A stretch of DNA of 64,000 nucleotides from Xanthostigma xanthostigma (GCA_963575645.1 OY754469.1:46706753-46770752), one strand, 5' to 3'; numbered from the stretch's first letter, positions 47,985 to 58,754 are shown. Translations and numbers: made by a program. Notes: generated by a model from the letters alone, not told the origin.

Positions 47985-50084
47985 GTCGCTTCCACTTTGC
48001 AGCATGTGTATACTAAATTTTAATATATTCAGTTTCATTTTAATCTAAAAGATACAGCAATATTTTACTGTCTGAATTTTATTATTAAGAAAATAAAAAA
48101 GACCGCCGCATCAACACAATTTCATTTTCATATAATTCATACAATCTTATTATATATTCTTTATCTTGTTATACGTATATTCTTGTGTTTGGGAATAATA
48201 AATTAGAATTACGATAACAATCTAAATTAGATTTCTTGATATTCTGCTTGGTATTTACATTAGTATTGTTAAAACTTCTTTGCAACGAAAATATAGTGTT
48301 AAGTTAGATAATCTCTTAATGTAAGATTACTTAAAGCTTGCGTTGCCACGACACAAATAAAAAGTACAAGTCTAATTATATTTTTGTCATTCTAGAATTA
48401 GCAAGAGGGCAATAAAATTTGCACCCTGTTTTTTATGTTTCATCCCATGTTACACACTTTTTATCATTTAAAAACTGTCATAAAATATACAAGGTGACTA
48501 AAAGATAATAAGTTTTAAAACTAGATTAGTGTACTCGTGCAAAACTTTTTGGATGCATCTTCATATTGTTTAAAAAAAAATTCATTTACAGTTATTTTTC
48601 TTTTGATCTAGCTTAATCCATCAAGTTGTCTATAAATTTAATTGGTTATAAATTCAAAGAAAATGTATGTGAGATCTATCTATTGTTGTCATGGTTACCC
48701 CGCAAGAGTCAGAATTAATTTTTAAAAAATCTGACCTCATTTGATACATTTACGATTTTCACTATTTTTTTCTCATCTGAGACTACATTTTGGAGTTGGT
48801 ACTTGGTACAATCTATGTAATATTTCAAAATTCTATTTTGGCATTAAATTAACATAAACTAACACTTTCTTAAATTGTTTGGAAAATAAAATTTTAGTGT
48901 CTAAATATATTGTTTAATCGTGCTAAAAACTAACTAATTTAAATATACACTTCAATCTGGCAAAGTCGATTTGTCAAACTGTTTGCATAATCTCCGATAT
49001 ACGTACATATTTGCATTTCTCTCACACTCATGTATCGTGAACATCGATGGATTTTCTCTGTTTACATTGTGACAACAAGGCAAGGTAATGCTGCACAAAG
49101 TCAAAAAAATCTTTATTAAAATCTTAAAAGTTGCGTTTTTTAAAACATTTTCTGCAAACAGCGTGTATGTATGTATATAAAAATAATTTCACACAGGTTG
49201 GCAATATTTCATTTGTCCTGTAAACCCACACATATGTAAAATGAGGGTGGAATGTTGCTTGATGAGGGCAGGGGTGAGATTGTCCCTCAGCTTGTCACTA
49301 TACTATTGTGCAAGAGTGGCACGGGACTAAAATCAGGGACTGATTTTTTTTTGTAAAGGGGATTTGATTTTTCATAAACCATGCTTAAAAAGTAGATTTT
49401 TGGAAGATTACTGAAACCATAGACGAGAGCTTACAAATCCTATATTTTGTAATGTATTTTTAATTAAGATAAGATAATAATTTATTGCTGATCCAAGAAT
49501 TAAAATTGGTCAATTACAATCGATTGGTTTTACAAATCATTTTTATACGGTGCAGTTTCGAGCAAAATGTTGAACTAAAAAGTAAAAACATTTATAAATA
49601 AAATTTATAAAAATAATTTACCACACAAGTAGGTTCAACTAAGAATAAAAGCTGTTTTTGATATCTGCTAAAAATTTCAGCCCAAAATCTTTAATAGTTT
49701 TTGAGATATTACGCCCAAAAACTTCGAAAATGATGTTTTGAGGAAAACGCGTTTGAAAAAAATCAAGTTTTATAGTGAGAAAATTTGCAATGATCAATTA
49801 ATATCTTAACTATTATCGTAGGTATAACGAATATCGTTTTGAAGCAAGAAAAAATAATAATATATATTTTTAAGCTGTTACGCCAGCTGTCCCTGTTAAG
49901 TTCGCGTAATAAATCCACAATTCCTGAATTAGCAAATATACTCCATTTTCAGCAGGTTTTGGCGCCAAGATCCGAGTTTTTTGGAATTATTTTCAAATAT
50001 AATCAAATTTTTAGAAATATTGATTTGATTTTGAACATAATAATGTAAAGTGTAAATGATCGTGCGATCTTATAAGCTTTCATC
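47985..50084. other. Gene-poor AT-rich spacer
   Basis: Only chance frames of up to ~70 codons. No element ends or RNA genes recognised. Confidence 0.5.
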
Positions 50085-50515
50085 ACCGAGCGGGGTGGCG
50101 TAACGGTGAGAGCATTAGACTCGCATTCGGAAGGTACCGGGTTCGAATCCCGACGGGGGCAGATGTGACTAAAACTTTTTCCTGCTGCTTCTCGCCGAGA
50201 AACGGTGATTCCTGTACCGGCCATCTTGTTGAGGTTTTCCATGGTTTCCCTCAACAATTCCAGATAAATATCGAGATGGTTCCTTATTCAAGGCCATTGG
50301 CGATTACCTGTCAAACTCCTATGATCAAAATTTGCCTACCTTATCCTAATTTCCTAAAAATTCCTTCATTCGCCGATTGCTATTAATTAAGTTGAAGTTT
50401 AAGACTGTATAGAAATTAACGAGAAGTGTGATAGATAGAAAATAGTAATTGTGCGAATGGCGTCTGTTATGACAGAAAGTCAGGAAATGGACGTTAAACG
50501 CATTATTATTATAAA
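50085..50515 (+). mobile_element. tRNA-derived SINE, plus-strand copy
   Basis: The tRNA-like head (50085-50161) has A-box TGGCGTAACGGTGAG, loop CTCGCAT and B-box GGTTCGAATCC. The body carries GCCGAGAAACGGTGATTCC, GAGGTTTTCCATGGTTTCCC, CGAGATGGTTCCTTATTCAA and CCTTCATTCGCCGATTGC. Homologous over its length to 36370-36792. The copy lacks an obvious poly-A tail, and its 3' limit is set by where similarity stops. Confidence 0.85.
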
Positions 50516-50589
50516 CTTTAATCGTACAATTATTTTCAGCATAGTTGTCTACACCACTGGGCACTGCTTTTGTGTGCTATTTGCTGCAG

Positions 50590-50647
50590 GACAGGACCGA
50601 GCACATCAGAGTACCGAAGAGTATGGACGAGAGGGGAATCGGGTCAG
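50590..50647 (+). CDS. Possible isolated host exon (58 nt)
   Basis: A pyrimidine-rich tract ending TTTGCTGCAG precedes the segment, and CAG|GTAATC follows it, so acceptor and donor sites are both plausible. The open frame between them reads DRTEHIRVPKSMDERGIGS, with a balanced, non-AT-driven composition unlike the surroundings. I do not recognise the protein. If real, this window would be intron of a large gene. Chance remains likely for so short a segment. Confidence 0.25.
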
Positions 50648-50800
50648 GTAATCACAGCTGCGGGAATCTCGCCAACTTGCAATAACTCCATACTGAACAC
50701 TTTACTAGTTTACAACAATAGTCGTTCGTCTCCACCATTTTATCGTTAAGGATTTTTTTTAGATTTGATGCTACTGAAAAGCTTAACAAGACGACGGAAA

Positions 50801-50835
50801 TCTATACTAATAAAGCTGAAGAGTTTGTTTGCAAT
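50801..50835 (+). mobile_element. Truncated Helitron 5' end
   Basis: TCTATACTAATAAAGCTGAA followed by GAGTTTGTTTG matches the start of the Helitron family, then similarity stops. About 240 bp upstream of the fuller copy E. Confidence 0.6.
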
Positions 50836-51075
50836 ATATTTTTCATATAATATGGTATGGTCGTCCGGTGTCTGTATATATAGTAACGGATTACAAAATT
50901 CACATACTGTGAGAGTTTTTTTTTTAAATGAATTATACAGACGTTAGCTCAATTATTTCAAATAAATAAAATCGTAAGTTAGTCTGTAATTGAACAGTTC
51001 TAAATATTCCTAGAGCGAATTTTCAGTTTTTTTCACTTTTTTCTGTTTATGTTTTTTTTTTGTATCTATCTTCTA

Positions 51076-52003
51076 TCTACACTAATATACAAAGCTGAAA
51101 TGTTTGTTTGTTTGGTTGGTTGAACGCGCTAATCTCAGGAACTACTGGTTCGAATTGAAACACTTTTTTTTGTTGGATATAGTCCATTTATCGAGGAAGG
51201 CTATAGGCTATATAATATAATTAATAGGTCATATGCATGATTTTTTTTTTATATTTTTAATAGATTATTTAGTCAGCCATAATACGGAAAAAAATTGATA
51301 ATCATTTAAAAATGTAATATTATCATAAGAAAAAAATATTAAATTTCACATTCAAAAATAGACAGTTTAAACAATCGGCCATGTTCGCGGGCTTATGTGA
51401 CGTCATGATATACGATGCATGCCAACCTTGATGTCAAATTATCAATGTTCTAAATGAAGTTTATTTGTTGTTTTCTCTAAATACTGACATAATCTTACTG
51501 TGAGACGACACAGTCGTCATGAAAACTGTTGTTGATATATACTCTGACGTCACGATGCGTTTTGAAAATTCGAAAATAGCGCTTATTTTCTACATTTCTT
51601 TTTTATTATTTGTATTTTTTTCAGTGATTAGATTAATAAAATAACCATTACGTTATGATCAAGAACTAAAATATATTTCGAAATAAAAATTTTAACCAAT
51701 TTGGAGTTTTATGCATATTTTGTGTAAATTGGTTGAAATATTATAACGATGTATGTTGGAGATGTTGGAAAAAATCAAACCGACTGGGAAAAATCCCTTT
51801 GAGATAACAATGTATGGTGAAATTGTTCCTCTTTTATAGCTCTACAGAAAAGTCCGCAATGGCATATGTCTATCTTTCAAGGATAGCTTACTATACCCAT
51901 TTTAATGTTAAGCGTTTTTCGTTGACAACAATTTCGCAACGTAAGTCAACGAAAAAGCGCTGGTTATCTACAAATTCGAGTGAAACCGGACCGGGCCGCT
52001 AGT
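51076..52003 (+). mobile_element. Non-autonomous Helitron, copy E, interrupted
   Basis: The 5' part (51076-51215) matches the family from TCTACACTAATATACAAAGC to GAAGGCTATAGGCTATATAA. The 3' end TGAAACCGGACCGGGCCGCT, then AGT, closes at 52003. Most of the interior is replaced by the TAGGTCATAT MITE (51225-51725) and unrelated sequence, including CGTTGACAACAATTTCGCAA...GTCAACG. Confidence 0.7.
51225..51725 (-). mobile_element. MITE with TAGGTCATAT ends, copy 2
   Basis: Reverse-oriented relative of 8467-8967, nested in Helitron copy E. The left end is intact (TAGGTCATATGCATGA); the right end has decayed to TTATGCATATTTTG. The interior is highly similar, for example ATGAAGTTTATTTGTTGTTT. Confidence 0.75.
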
Positions 52004-52038
52004 ATATTATAAAATATAACGAAACTATCGAGTAAAAT

Positions 52039-52260
52039 TTTCACATAGAAATTATTTTTTCAATTTTGATAATTCAAAACTTAAAGCGATTTTTTCAAAA
52101 ACCAATTAGAAACTAAATTATTAATCAATTTTTATATTTTTTAGAGCAGTTCTAAAGAAGATCCAAATCCGGACCGAAACGTTAATGTATTAATTATTAT
52201 TTTTCGTTAATATATTTGTTTGAAAAATTGGTCGATAATTTTATTTATTTCACAAAGAAA
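52039..52260 (+). mobile_element. H1 mini-element, copy 4 (5'-truncated)
   Basis: Body 52052-52247, flanked by TTTCACATAGAAA (52039-52051) and TTTCACAAAGAAA (52248-52260), a 13-bp duplication with one change. It starts within the element and runs through CTAAAGA...CGAAACGTT to GGTCGATAATTTTATTTA. 5' truncation next to a target duplication is a retrotransposition hallmark. Confidence 0.8.
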
Positions 52261-52849
52261 GTTACCTAACTAAAAGGTAATTGTTTAGGAATGAAAATAA
52301 TAATTAACTAGAACGGAAATTACCATTAATTGTCAGACGGTTATTAAGATAGTCATCTTAGTTTTTTTTTAATATTCTTGTAAACTTTTCGTTCGCGGTA
52401 TTAATTTATTCTAAACGGTAAATTAAATTTTCAACCGGAATTAAAGAGAAGTGTAATTTTGTTCTTGCTTTCATTTTAAAGTGTAGAGTTTCATTGGTAC
52501 CGAATTTATCTCAAATCTGCCATCTGCACACAGAAACTGTGGCTGGGTTGGGCGAGTGCGAGAACAGTAGAGGAAAGTGGGGAAAGAGGGAAGGAAGGAA
52601 GCGTAGAACCTACAGCTCTATGCAACCTTCTCAACCCACCAACTCTCTTATCCGACCAGCCAACCAACTTCACTTACTTAACAACTTTTATAATACAATG
52701 AACAACTGAAATGGAATAGTATCTAACACGGACGAAAGAAGACGACCAACTTAATATCATCCAGAACTATCTTAGCTAAAAACGGGAATTGAAATTGAAA
52801 CAATCGAACTCACAGTCACGCCTGAGATAAAGCTTTACAGTAATGGGAG
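52261..52849. other. Spacer with a GC-richer purine tract
   Basis: 52540-52610 is GGAAAG/GGAAGG-rich; 52600-52700 is C/A-rich. A 71-codon frame here has no motif. Confidence 0.4.
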
Positions 52850-53455
52850 AACTACACTCGAATTCGAAATATTTTGGCTTATTTATTAGATCTACAAAAG
52901 GACCACGCACAAACCTTATGGGATTTTGTTCTCAATTAAGTTGATCGAAAATGGTTTTAATTTAAAGGTCACTAAGAAAAGGTGTCCATGGGCGCAAAAC
53001 CTAAAAACCAAAAGGTTTTTAGCTACAGATATATTTAACAAAACTTTAGATATAAGGATAACTATTGAATTCACAATTTTAAAACATCCTAAGCTCTAGA
53101 AATATGTTTTCGAATATGTCATTAATTTTTATACAGAGTGACACCTTCCAACATAATCTAGTTTTCGACTATTTTTCTTTTTCTACAAAAAAAATACAGG
53201 AGTTGAAAATGAAACATGTTTGTGAATTCAATCTAAATCTCGCTAAACATATCTGTAGCTAAAAATCTATTGGTTTTTAGACTATGCTTCCATGGACACT
53301 TTTTCTTAGTGACCTTTAAACTATAAAATAAAACTATTTTTTCGATCAATTTAACCGAGAACCAAATCCTATAAGGTTTGTGCGGGGTTCTTTGTAAAAA
53401 AAGTACGAGACATAAATAACACGTTAAAATTTCAGATTTTCGTCCGGAAACTACT
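52850..53455. repeat. Foldback repeat, ~200-bp arms
   Basis: The left arm (about 52850-53085, with GTCCATGGGCGCAAAA and AGGTTTTTAGCTACAGATAT) is inverted in the right arm (about 53218-53455, with ATATCTGTAGCTAAAAATCT and TGCTTCCATGGACAC). Divergence is visible, so it is older than the 6.1-kb and 61-kb hairpins. Confidence 0.7.
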
Positions 53456-53646
53456 CTATTCACAGAATAACTTTAATTTTCGTTTCTATTCGAAAAATAT
53501 CACATTTTAGTTCGATGTACAATCACTATACAATCGTTTTTTCTATAATATTAACGTCTTCTTCGATACAAAAGAAGCAATACGTATAATGTTCGTGATT
53601 ACAAGTATATTGCACATAAAAATTGTACTTTAACAGTATACTCAAT

Positions 53647-53928
53647 AATAGTAATAATTCAAATCTTTGATTAACGTCTGAATAGAACTCTTCAAGTAAA
53701 TAAAATTGTCGACCAAAAAACTTTCAATTTTACGCACAATCGATAATAAATAGCTTAATATTAATTATTTTTTATATTTTTTAGATATTTCTGAAGAAGG
53801 TCCAAATCCGGATCGAAACGTCATCTTGTGTTATATTGATTTGTAATTTTATCATTTTTTGTCAATATATCGTTCGGTCTGAGAAAAATTGGTCGACAAT
53901 TTTATTTACTTGAATAGTAATAATTCAA
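53647..53928 (+). mobile_element. H1 Penelope-like mini-element, copy 5
   Basis: Body 53663-53912, flanked by the identical 16-mer AATAGTAATAATTCAA (53647-53662 and 53913-53928). It carries the intact hammerhead-like core CTGAAGA-A-GGTCC-loop-GGATC-GAAAC (53791-53819), with better stem II pairing than copy 3. The 5' arm is AAATCTTTGATTAACGTCTG-like and partly deleted. Confidence 0.85.
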
Positions 53929-54060
53929 TAGTTCGAATTTGTAACAAATTACCATCAAGCATTTTGGAAATGAATGATCAAAAAATAAAACAAACTCTAA
54001 AGAAAATATTTTTAAGGAAGTATTATACTCTGTTGATGAATATTTTAATCTGTATCATAA
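53929..54060 (+). pseudogene. LINE reverse transcriptase C-terminal fragment
   Basis: The frame reads RICNKLPSSILEMNDQKI then KQTLKKIFLRKYYTLLMNI. It resembles the last residues of jockey/CR1-style RTs, where a W/Y-N-x-LP motif is followed by an FKxxLKxxLL stretch. It is cut on the left by H1 copy 5 and on the right by MITE P1 copy 2. The sequence beyond that MITE (54566-54660, with AATAAAGACAATTCATTATA) could be its 3' UTR. Confidence 0.5.
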
Positions 54061-54565
54061 AGGTGGCATTTCACATGGCTATTCGTGTTCGCTATTGGGT
54101 GTTTGTTGTATTTGGTAAAATATATGACGTTCAAGGCAAACATGCAAATAGAGGCAAATACGACCATCCACACATGGCAGTCAAATAGCAAACACACAAA
54201 CATTTGGCAGCAGAACGCAAGGTTCAAAATTCCAGAAATTTTAGCACTGTTTCATTGTCCCAATTCATTTTCAATAGTAATTGTTCCAGTTCTCGCTCAC
54301 AGCACAGACACAAAAATACTGCACGTCCGTACAGGTTCACGGCGCGTGCGCTTCTGAATATGACCATTGTGTGGACGGTTTATTTGACTCTTTTGACGTG
54401 CCTCGAAAAACCGACAAGCGCACGGTAACGCGTATTTGGTATTGGCCTTATTTGTCAAATAGGCAAATAAGGCCAACACTTTGTCAAATAGACCCTCCGC
54501 ACTTGGTAATTGTTTGCCCAATATGCCAAATACACAAATACAAATAGTCATGTGAAGTGCCGGCA
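54061..54565. mobile_element. PIF/Harbinger-like MITE P1, copy 2
   Basis: Near-identical to 24144-24646, with the same TAA flanks (54058-54060 and 54566-54568). The few differences include a short AATATGCC insertion near the right end. High identity suggests recent amplification. Confidence 0.8.
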
Positions 54566-54568
54566 TAA

Positions 54569-55327
54569 TATGTCTTAATTTTAAGTTTATATAATTGTAT
54601 CGGACGCATTCAATACTGCTTAGCAGTCACATGAATAAAGACAATTCATTATAATTATTAGTTTGATGTTTCTAACCATAGACCCGTCATTCCACCATAA
54701 TATACCAGTCCCTCCACCATTAAACACGTGGCATAGATAACCGACACTGTTTTAATTTATAAAATTAAATATGATAAAGCGCGATGAATTCAACGCAAAA
54801 GTATAGTTCTGAAACGGATTTTAGGTCTTTTAGGTTCCTATATCTGCCGTGGAACGCGCCACCGTCCGTCGTAGCTATCGTCTTCTTCACTTGACAGTTC
54901 TTTTATCTGTAGTAGCTCTACTTTGATTTGTCTTCTCCCTTCTGCACAACTTTTGTGTCCTCTCCAGCTACGACGAGATGAAACTTTTCTGATGATGAAG
55001 GGACATCTTGATGATGAACACTCTGTTTGTTTCGTAACGATTCATTTATTTGAAGAATTGCCCTTCTCCCGTGAAGATTGCGTAATATTATTTAGGCGTA
55101 TATGGTACTGTAAATATGACCATAGTACAAGAAAAAAATAAGATGAATTATGAACGTGTTTAACAAATTTGTATTGCTATTGACATTTATTGAATACATA
55201 GTATTGTAAAAAATAACTCTAATAATTTAGAGTGATGATGATCCTGTTTAAATGTTGGAAGATTAAAGGATGAATCCTGGTCGCATAGGAAACAAATACT
55301 GAAGGTTTTTTATTGTATTTTATTTGC
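54569..55327. other. Spacer
   Basis: 54830-55090 is less AT-rich and holds a 72-codon frame without a motif. No gene recognised. Confidence 0.4.
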
Positions 55328-55356
55328 ATTTCGGCAAACTTTATGCCATCTTCGGA
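55328..55356 (-). ncRNA. Hammerhead-like motif of a third Penelope-type family
   Basis: On the minus strand: CCGAAGA-T-GGCA-TAAAGTT-TGCC-GAAA. A perfect 4-bp stem II sits between a CUGANGA box with one change (U to C) and an intact GAAA. No neighbouring coding sequence. Confidence 0.35.
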
Positions 55357-55504
55357 GAATCAATGCTGTCTGTTTTCTCAGTATTGTTGTTATGTATAAA
55401 ATAAATTAAAATAAAAAATGTCATCAACGGGTATTAAAATTACTATTTTTCTTGAAAAACGACTGATTTTTGCTAAAAATTGTATAAATGTCTTAAATGA
55501 CATA

Positions 55505-56236
55505 GTATATCACACCACAAGGGCCAACTTTCGGCCAGTGTGGTGTATACTGTTTTTCTTCATACCTCGATCGAAAGTGCCTACTTTCGGCACTAATTAT
55601 AAGGTAGAAAGTCTAACATTTACTCCTTGGTAGGATTACACGCCCATATGCGGAAAGCTCGTACGTTCGGGCGGTCGTAAAGCAAAAACAACCAATCAAC
55701 TGTTGTTTAGATGTCGTTTCCATAGCAACCCTATTACATTTTAGCTAATAGTCGCGTACAGCTGTCATTCGTGTATTTATGGATAAATTCAAAGCTTGCT
55801 TGGAATTTGTCTGTGTTCTTGTGTAATTAATACGTAATTATTTAATTAATGTATTTAATAAGCGTGCTTACGACCGAGGTATGAAGAAAAATAGTATACA
55901 CCACACTGGCCGAAGGTGAGAAACGCGCAGGGGAAGATATCACACTTTCGGCCCTTGTGGTGTAAGTACGCTTATTAAATGCATTAATTACTTATTATTT
56001 ACATAAAAACGCGGATAAATTACAAGCAAGCAGCTTTGATGTTATACGTAAAAACACTAATGACAGCTGTTCGAGACTATTAGCTAAAATGTAATAGGGT
56101 TGCTATGGAAACGACATCTAAACAACAGTTGATAGGTTATCAGTGCGTGTAATCCTGCCAATGCGTAAATGTTAGACTTTTTGCCTATCAATTGATGCCG
56201 AAAGTATGTGCTTTCGATCGAGGTATGAAGAAAAAA
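55505..56236. repeat. Dispersed repeat R2, large foldback form
   Basis: Two R2 units in inverted orientation (arms about 55552-55873 and 55964-56233) share TTCGATCGAGGTATGAAGAA at the outer ends and ATAGCAACCCTATTACATTT / AAATGTAATAGGGTTGCTAT inside. The centre holds ACCACACTGGCCGAA and TTTCGGCCCTTGTGGT. A transcript would form a hairpin of about 300 bp. Confidence 0.75.
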
Positions 56237-56708
56237 TATTTGCTGGCAAGCAACAGTTTTCAAAATTGGATCTATTTTGTAAAACGAAGTTAAAAGTTTA
56301 GGTCCTTGTAAATACATGACTTATTACACAGTAAAATATTAAATGTTAATTTTGAAATTGGGATAAGAAATCATGGAAACTATTACCTATCTAAAAGTTT
56401 GAATATGATATCGTGTCGTGAAACACTGGAAACATTGATATAATTCTTGTGTGTTTCCTGTGTGCATTTCCCGGTTTGTCTGCAGATAAGAAACGCATAG
56501 TTTGTAACTCCCTGGAGATTTGAACTACTGTTACTATCCAAACAATAAATTTACATTACAACTTTGTTGTTTTTATTCTCAGTTCATGATATTTGATTCA
56601 GGTAAAGCTTTGTGTTCCGAAGAATGCTGTACTGATAGTTAAGATAAACTGTTAGCTGCCGCGGCGATTTCCGAAGTCAGAGGTCCCTACTTTTTTGCCA
56701 GCACCCTA
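56237..56708. other. Spacer
   Basis: No recognised feature. Confidence 0.5.
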
Positions 56709-56710
56709 TA

Positions 56711-57244
56711 CAGTATAAACTCCATTTAACGTCACTCGATATAACAACAAACTTCTTAAAACGTCGAAATTACTTAACTCTTGTTGGTTTACCTTGTTGC
56801 TCATACAATGATACACTCTAAATGATGATACCCCCAGTCTAAATAACGACAACAATACGTCATCATTAAGCAATAAACAGTACTTGTTTGTTATTTTATT
56901 GCTTTGTTGTCGGCGTCAGGCGTACCGAAGATTCAAACACAAGTACTTTTTATATAACCCAATTGATCCCAAAATATCTCAAGATATGAATAAAATATAT
57001 ATAAGAAAATACAATTATAATACTAGAGTAGCGAAAAACGTCAGACAAGGATAACAGACTATACGCAATATGTAATTTGTGATAGTATGAATATTTGTTG
57101 GTCAAATTTAAATTTGATATGAGTAAATACTGCATATTATAGTAAAAAAATATTAATGGATTATTTTTTCTCTCCGTTTAACGACAACTCTCAATAACGC
57201 CACAAACTGCACAGTCCCTTGAATGTCGCTATATAAATACACTG
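56711..57244 (-). mobile_element. pogo-type MITE, copy c
   Basis: Reverse-oriented relative of copies a and b. CAGTATAAACTCCATTTAAC is at the left, preceded by TA; CGTTTAACGACAACTCTCAA and GTCGCTATATAAATACACTG are at the right. About 130 bp in the middle is specific to this copy. Confidence 0.8.
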
Positions 57245-57814
57245 TGTTTATGCCACTGAATCAGAATGTGTATCATAATATGAAGGGTATTTTTTATGTA
57301 CCAAAAAAAAATGTTGATAGTTTAAAACTGGCCATTTCCAGTGATAAAGCAAAAAAACATCGCCATTCTGCTTCCGAGAAAAATGTAATTACGGAAAACA
57401 TTTGAAAGTTATCATATTTATCAAAAATTGTAAATAAGTACAAAATGAAAAATGGCTTCGTGCGCATTTCATTTTATTTTTTTGTTAAAGCGTATTAAAA
57501 ATAAAATCTCATCTGCACGCAATTATTCTTGAGTATAGAGAAAAGGTAGACACAATAATAAAAAAGGGAGAAATGATAATAATAAATAGGCGGCAGCCAG
57601 ATAATATATATGGCCAACAGTTGGCGTATATAGGCTTGTGTGTGTGTGTGTATAACTGCCTATAGGTATGAAGCTCTGTCCCATTTTGTACGAACTGCAC
57701 AACAAAACACAATCTTTGTATGTACAGCGAAAACGGTTACAAATTATTGGAAATAATAAGTGGAAAAAATTTGAAAAACAAAATATTTTATTCATAGACA
57801 TGATACGAGACACA
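57245..57814. other. Spacer with a TG microsatellite
   Basis: TG repeats at about 57636-57652. A 60-codon frame (57223-57405) without a recognised motif. Confidence 0.5.
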
Positions 57815-57955
57815 GATCAAATTTGACAATACCGCTTCATAAATATAAAAAATCGGCCAATGGTCCCACCCTTTAATTGTTTAAAATTCTACAATGAACT
57901 ACCGGATACAATAAAAAGCTTGGAAATAGAAAAATACAAAAAACAGATAAAAAAA
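57815..57955 (+). pseudogene. LINE reverse transcriptase C-terminal fragment, left part
   Basis: The frame gives CLKFYNELPDTIKSLEIEKY then KKQIKK, the F/W-N-x-LPD-x-I and lysine-rich end typical of jockey/CR1-style RTs. An upstream piece in another frame (LTIPLHKYKKSAN) suggests a frameshift. It stops at 57955, where Helitron copy D starts. The coding character resumes after the Helitron (next entry). Confidence 0.65.
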
Positions 57956-58528
57956 TCTATACTAATATATAAAGCTGCAGAGTTTGTTTGTTTGTTTGAA
58001 CGCGCTAATCTCAGAAACTACTGGTTCAAATTGAAAAAAAAAATTTGTTGCCCATTTATCGAGGAAGGCTATAGGCTATATAATATCACGCTACGACCAT
58101 TAGGAGCGGAGCATTAATGAAAAATGTTGCAAAATGTATCTCAAAAATAAGCTTTTATTCAGGTAAAATGCACTAACTAAATATACTCATATTAGCGTTG
58201 TGAGTACACTACGTCGGATGGCTCAATCGTAGAGCATGCGACTGTCAATATCAGGATCGTGGGTTCGAGCCCCACGTTGGGCGAAAATATTTTTATTTTT
58301 TTTTATTTTCTACATTACTTTCTTCTAAGGCTTACATTTTTTATTTTAAATTTTATTTAATATAAACGCTGCTTTTTATCGACAAAAGCTTTTGAACGGT
58401 AACTCCGATCATCATGAAATTTGGACACAACATTCATCTCCGTAAACTAAGATGAATGTGTGTACTCATGTTCCTCCCTTCCCCATTTGTTCTTTTACAC
58501 CCAGGTGAAACCGAACGGGACCGCTAGT
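57956..58528 (+). mobile_element. Non-autonomous Helitron, copy D, with tRNA-like passenger
   Basis: Starts TCTATACTAATATATAAAGC after an A and ends CCAGGTGAAACCGAACGGGA, then CCGCTAGT. Shares with copy C the AGCTTTTATTCAGGTAAAATG-type join and the tRNA-like insert. It sits inside a LINE tail, and no target duplication is visible, as expected for Helitrons. Confidence 0.9.
58212..58283 (+). pseudogene. tRNA-Lys-derived sequence inside a Helitron (copy D)
   Basis: Same origin as 28814-28886, one base shorter in the D loop. D arm GCTCAATCGTAGAGC, T loop TTCGAGC (canonical here), tail GTTGGGCG. The anticodon loop CTGTCAA again places GTC (58244-58246). The acceptor stem is broken in a similar way, so both copies descend from one already altered tRNA gene. 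Confidence 0.7.
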
Positions 58529-58655
58529 CTATTAAAAAAACAGTGTATCTATTCAATTGAAGAATTTTTGGAAAATGACATCATATTGTAGTCTAAATCG
58601 ATGTAACATGACGCATTAGCCATTGTATTGATTTTAATAAACAAGTATTATTATT
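58529..58655 (+). pseudogene. LINE C-terminal fragment, right part and 3' UTR
   Basis: Directly after the Helitron the frame reads KKQCIYSIEEFLENDIIL and a stop, which matches the YS-x-x-EFL end of jockey/CR1-style RTs. AATAAA follows at about 58639. With 57815-57955 it brackets the Helitron, so this is an insertion into a pre-existing LINE. Confidence 0.6.
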
Positions 58656-58715
58656 GATGGAGATTTATTTGGTTGAGGAACAATTGAAAATAAGCTTTAC
58701 CAGTGTATCGCTTGT

Positions 58716-58754
58716 GGCCAACGTTTCGAAAAATATATTTTCATCATCAGGGCC
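58716..58754 (-). ncRNA. Hammerhead ribozyme core, inverted copy
   Basis: Minus-strand reading: GGCC-CTGATGA-T-GAAAA-loop-TTTTC-GAAAC-GTTGGCC, with CTGATGA at 58750-58744 and GAAA at 58727-58724. Same structure as 59694-59733. Confidence 0.7.

Noticed and set aside
54062..54564. Overlapping frames of 88-99 codons near 54.1-54.5 kb
   Set aside because: All lie inside MITE P1 and recur, partly broken, in the 24.1-kb copy.
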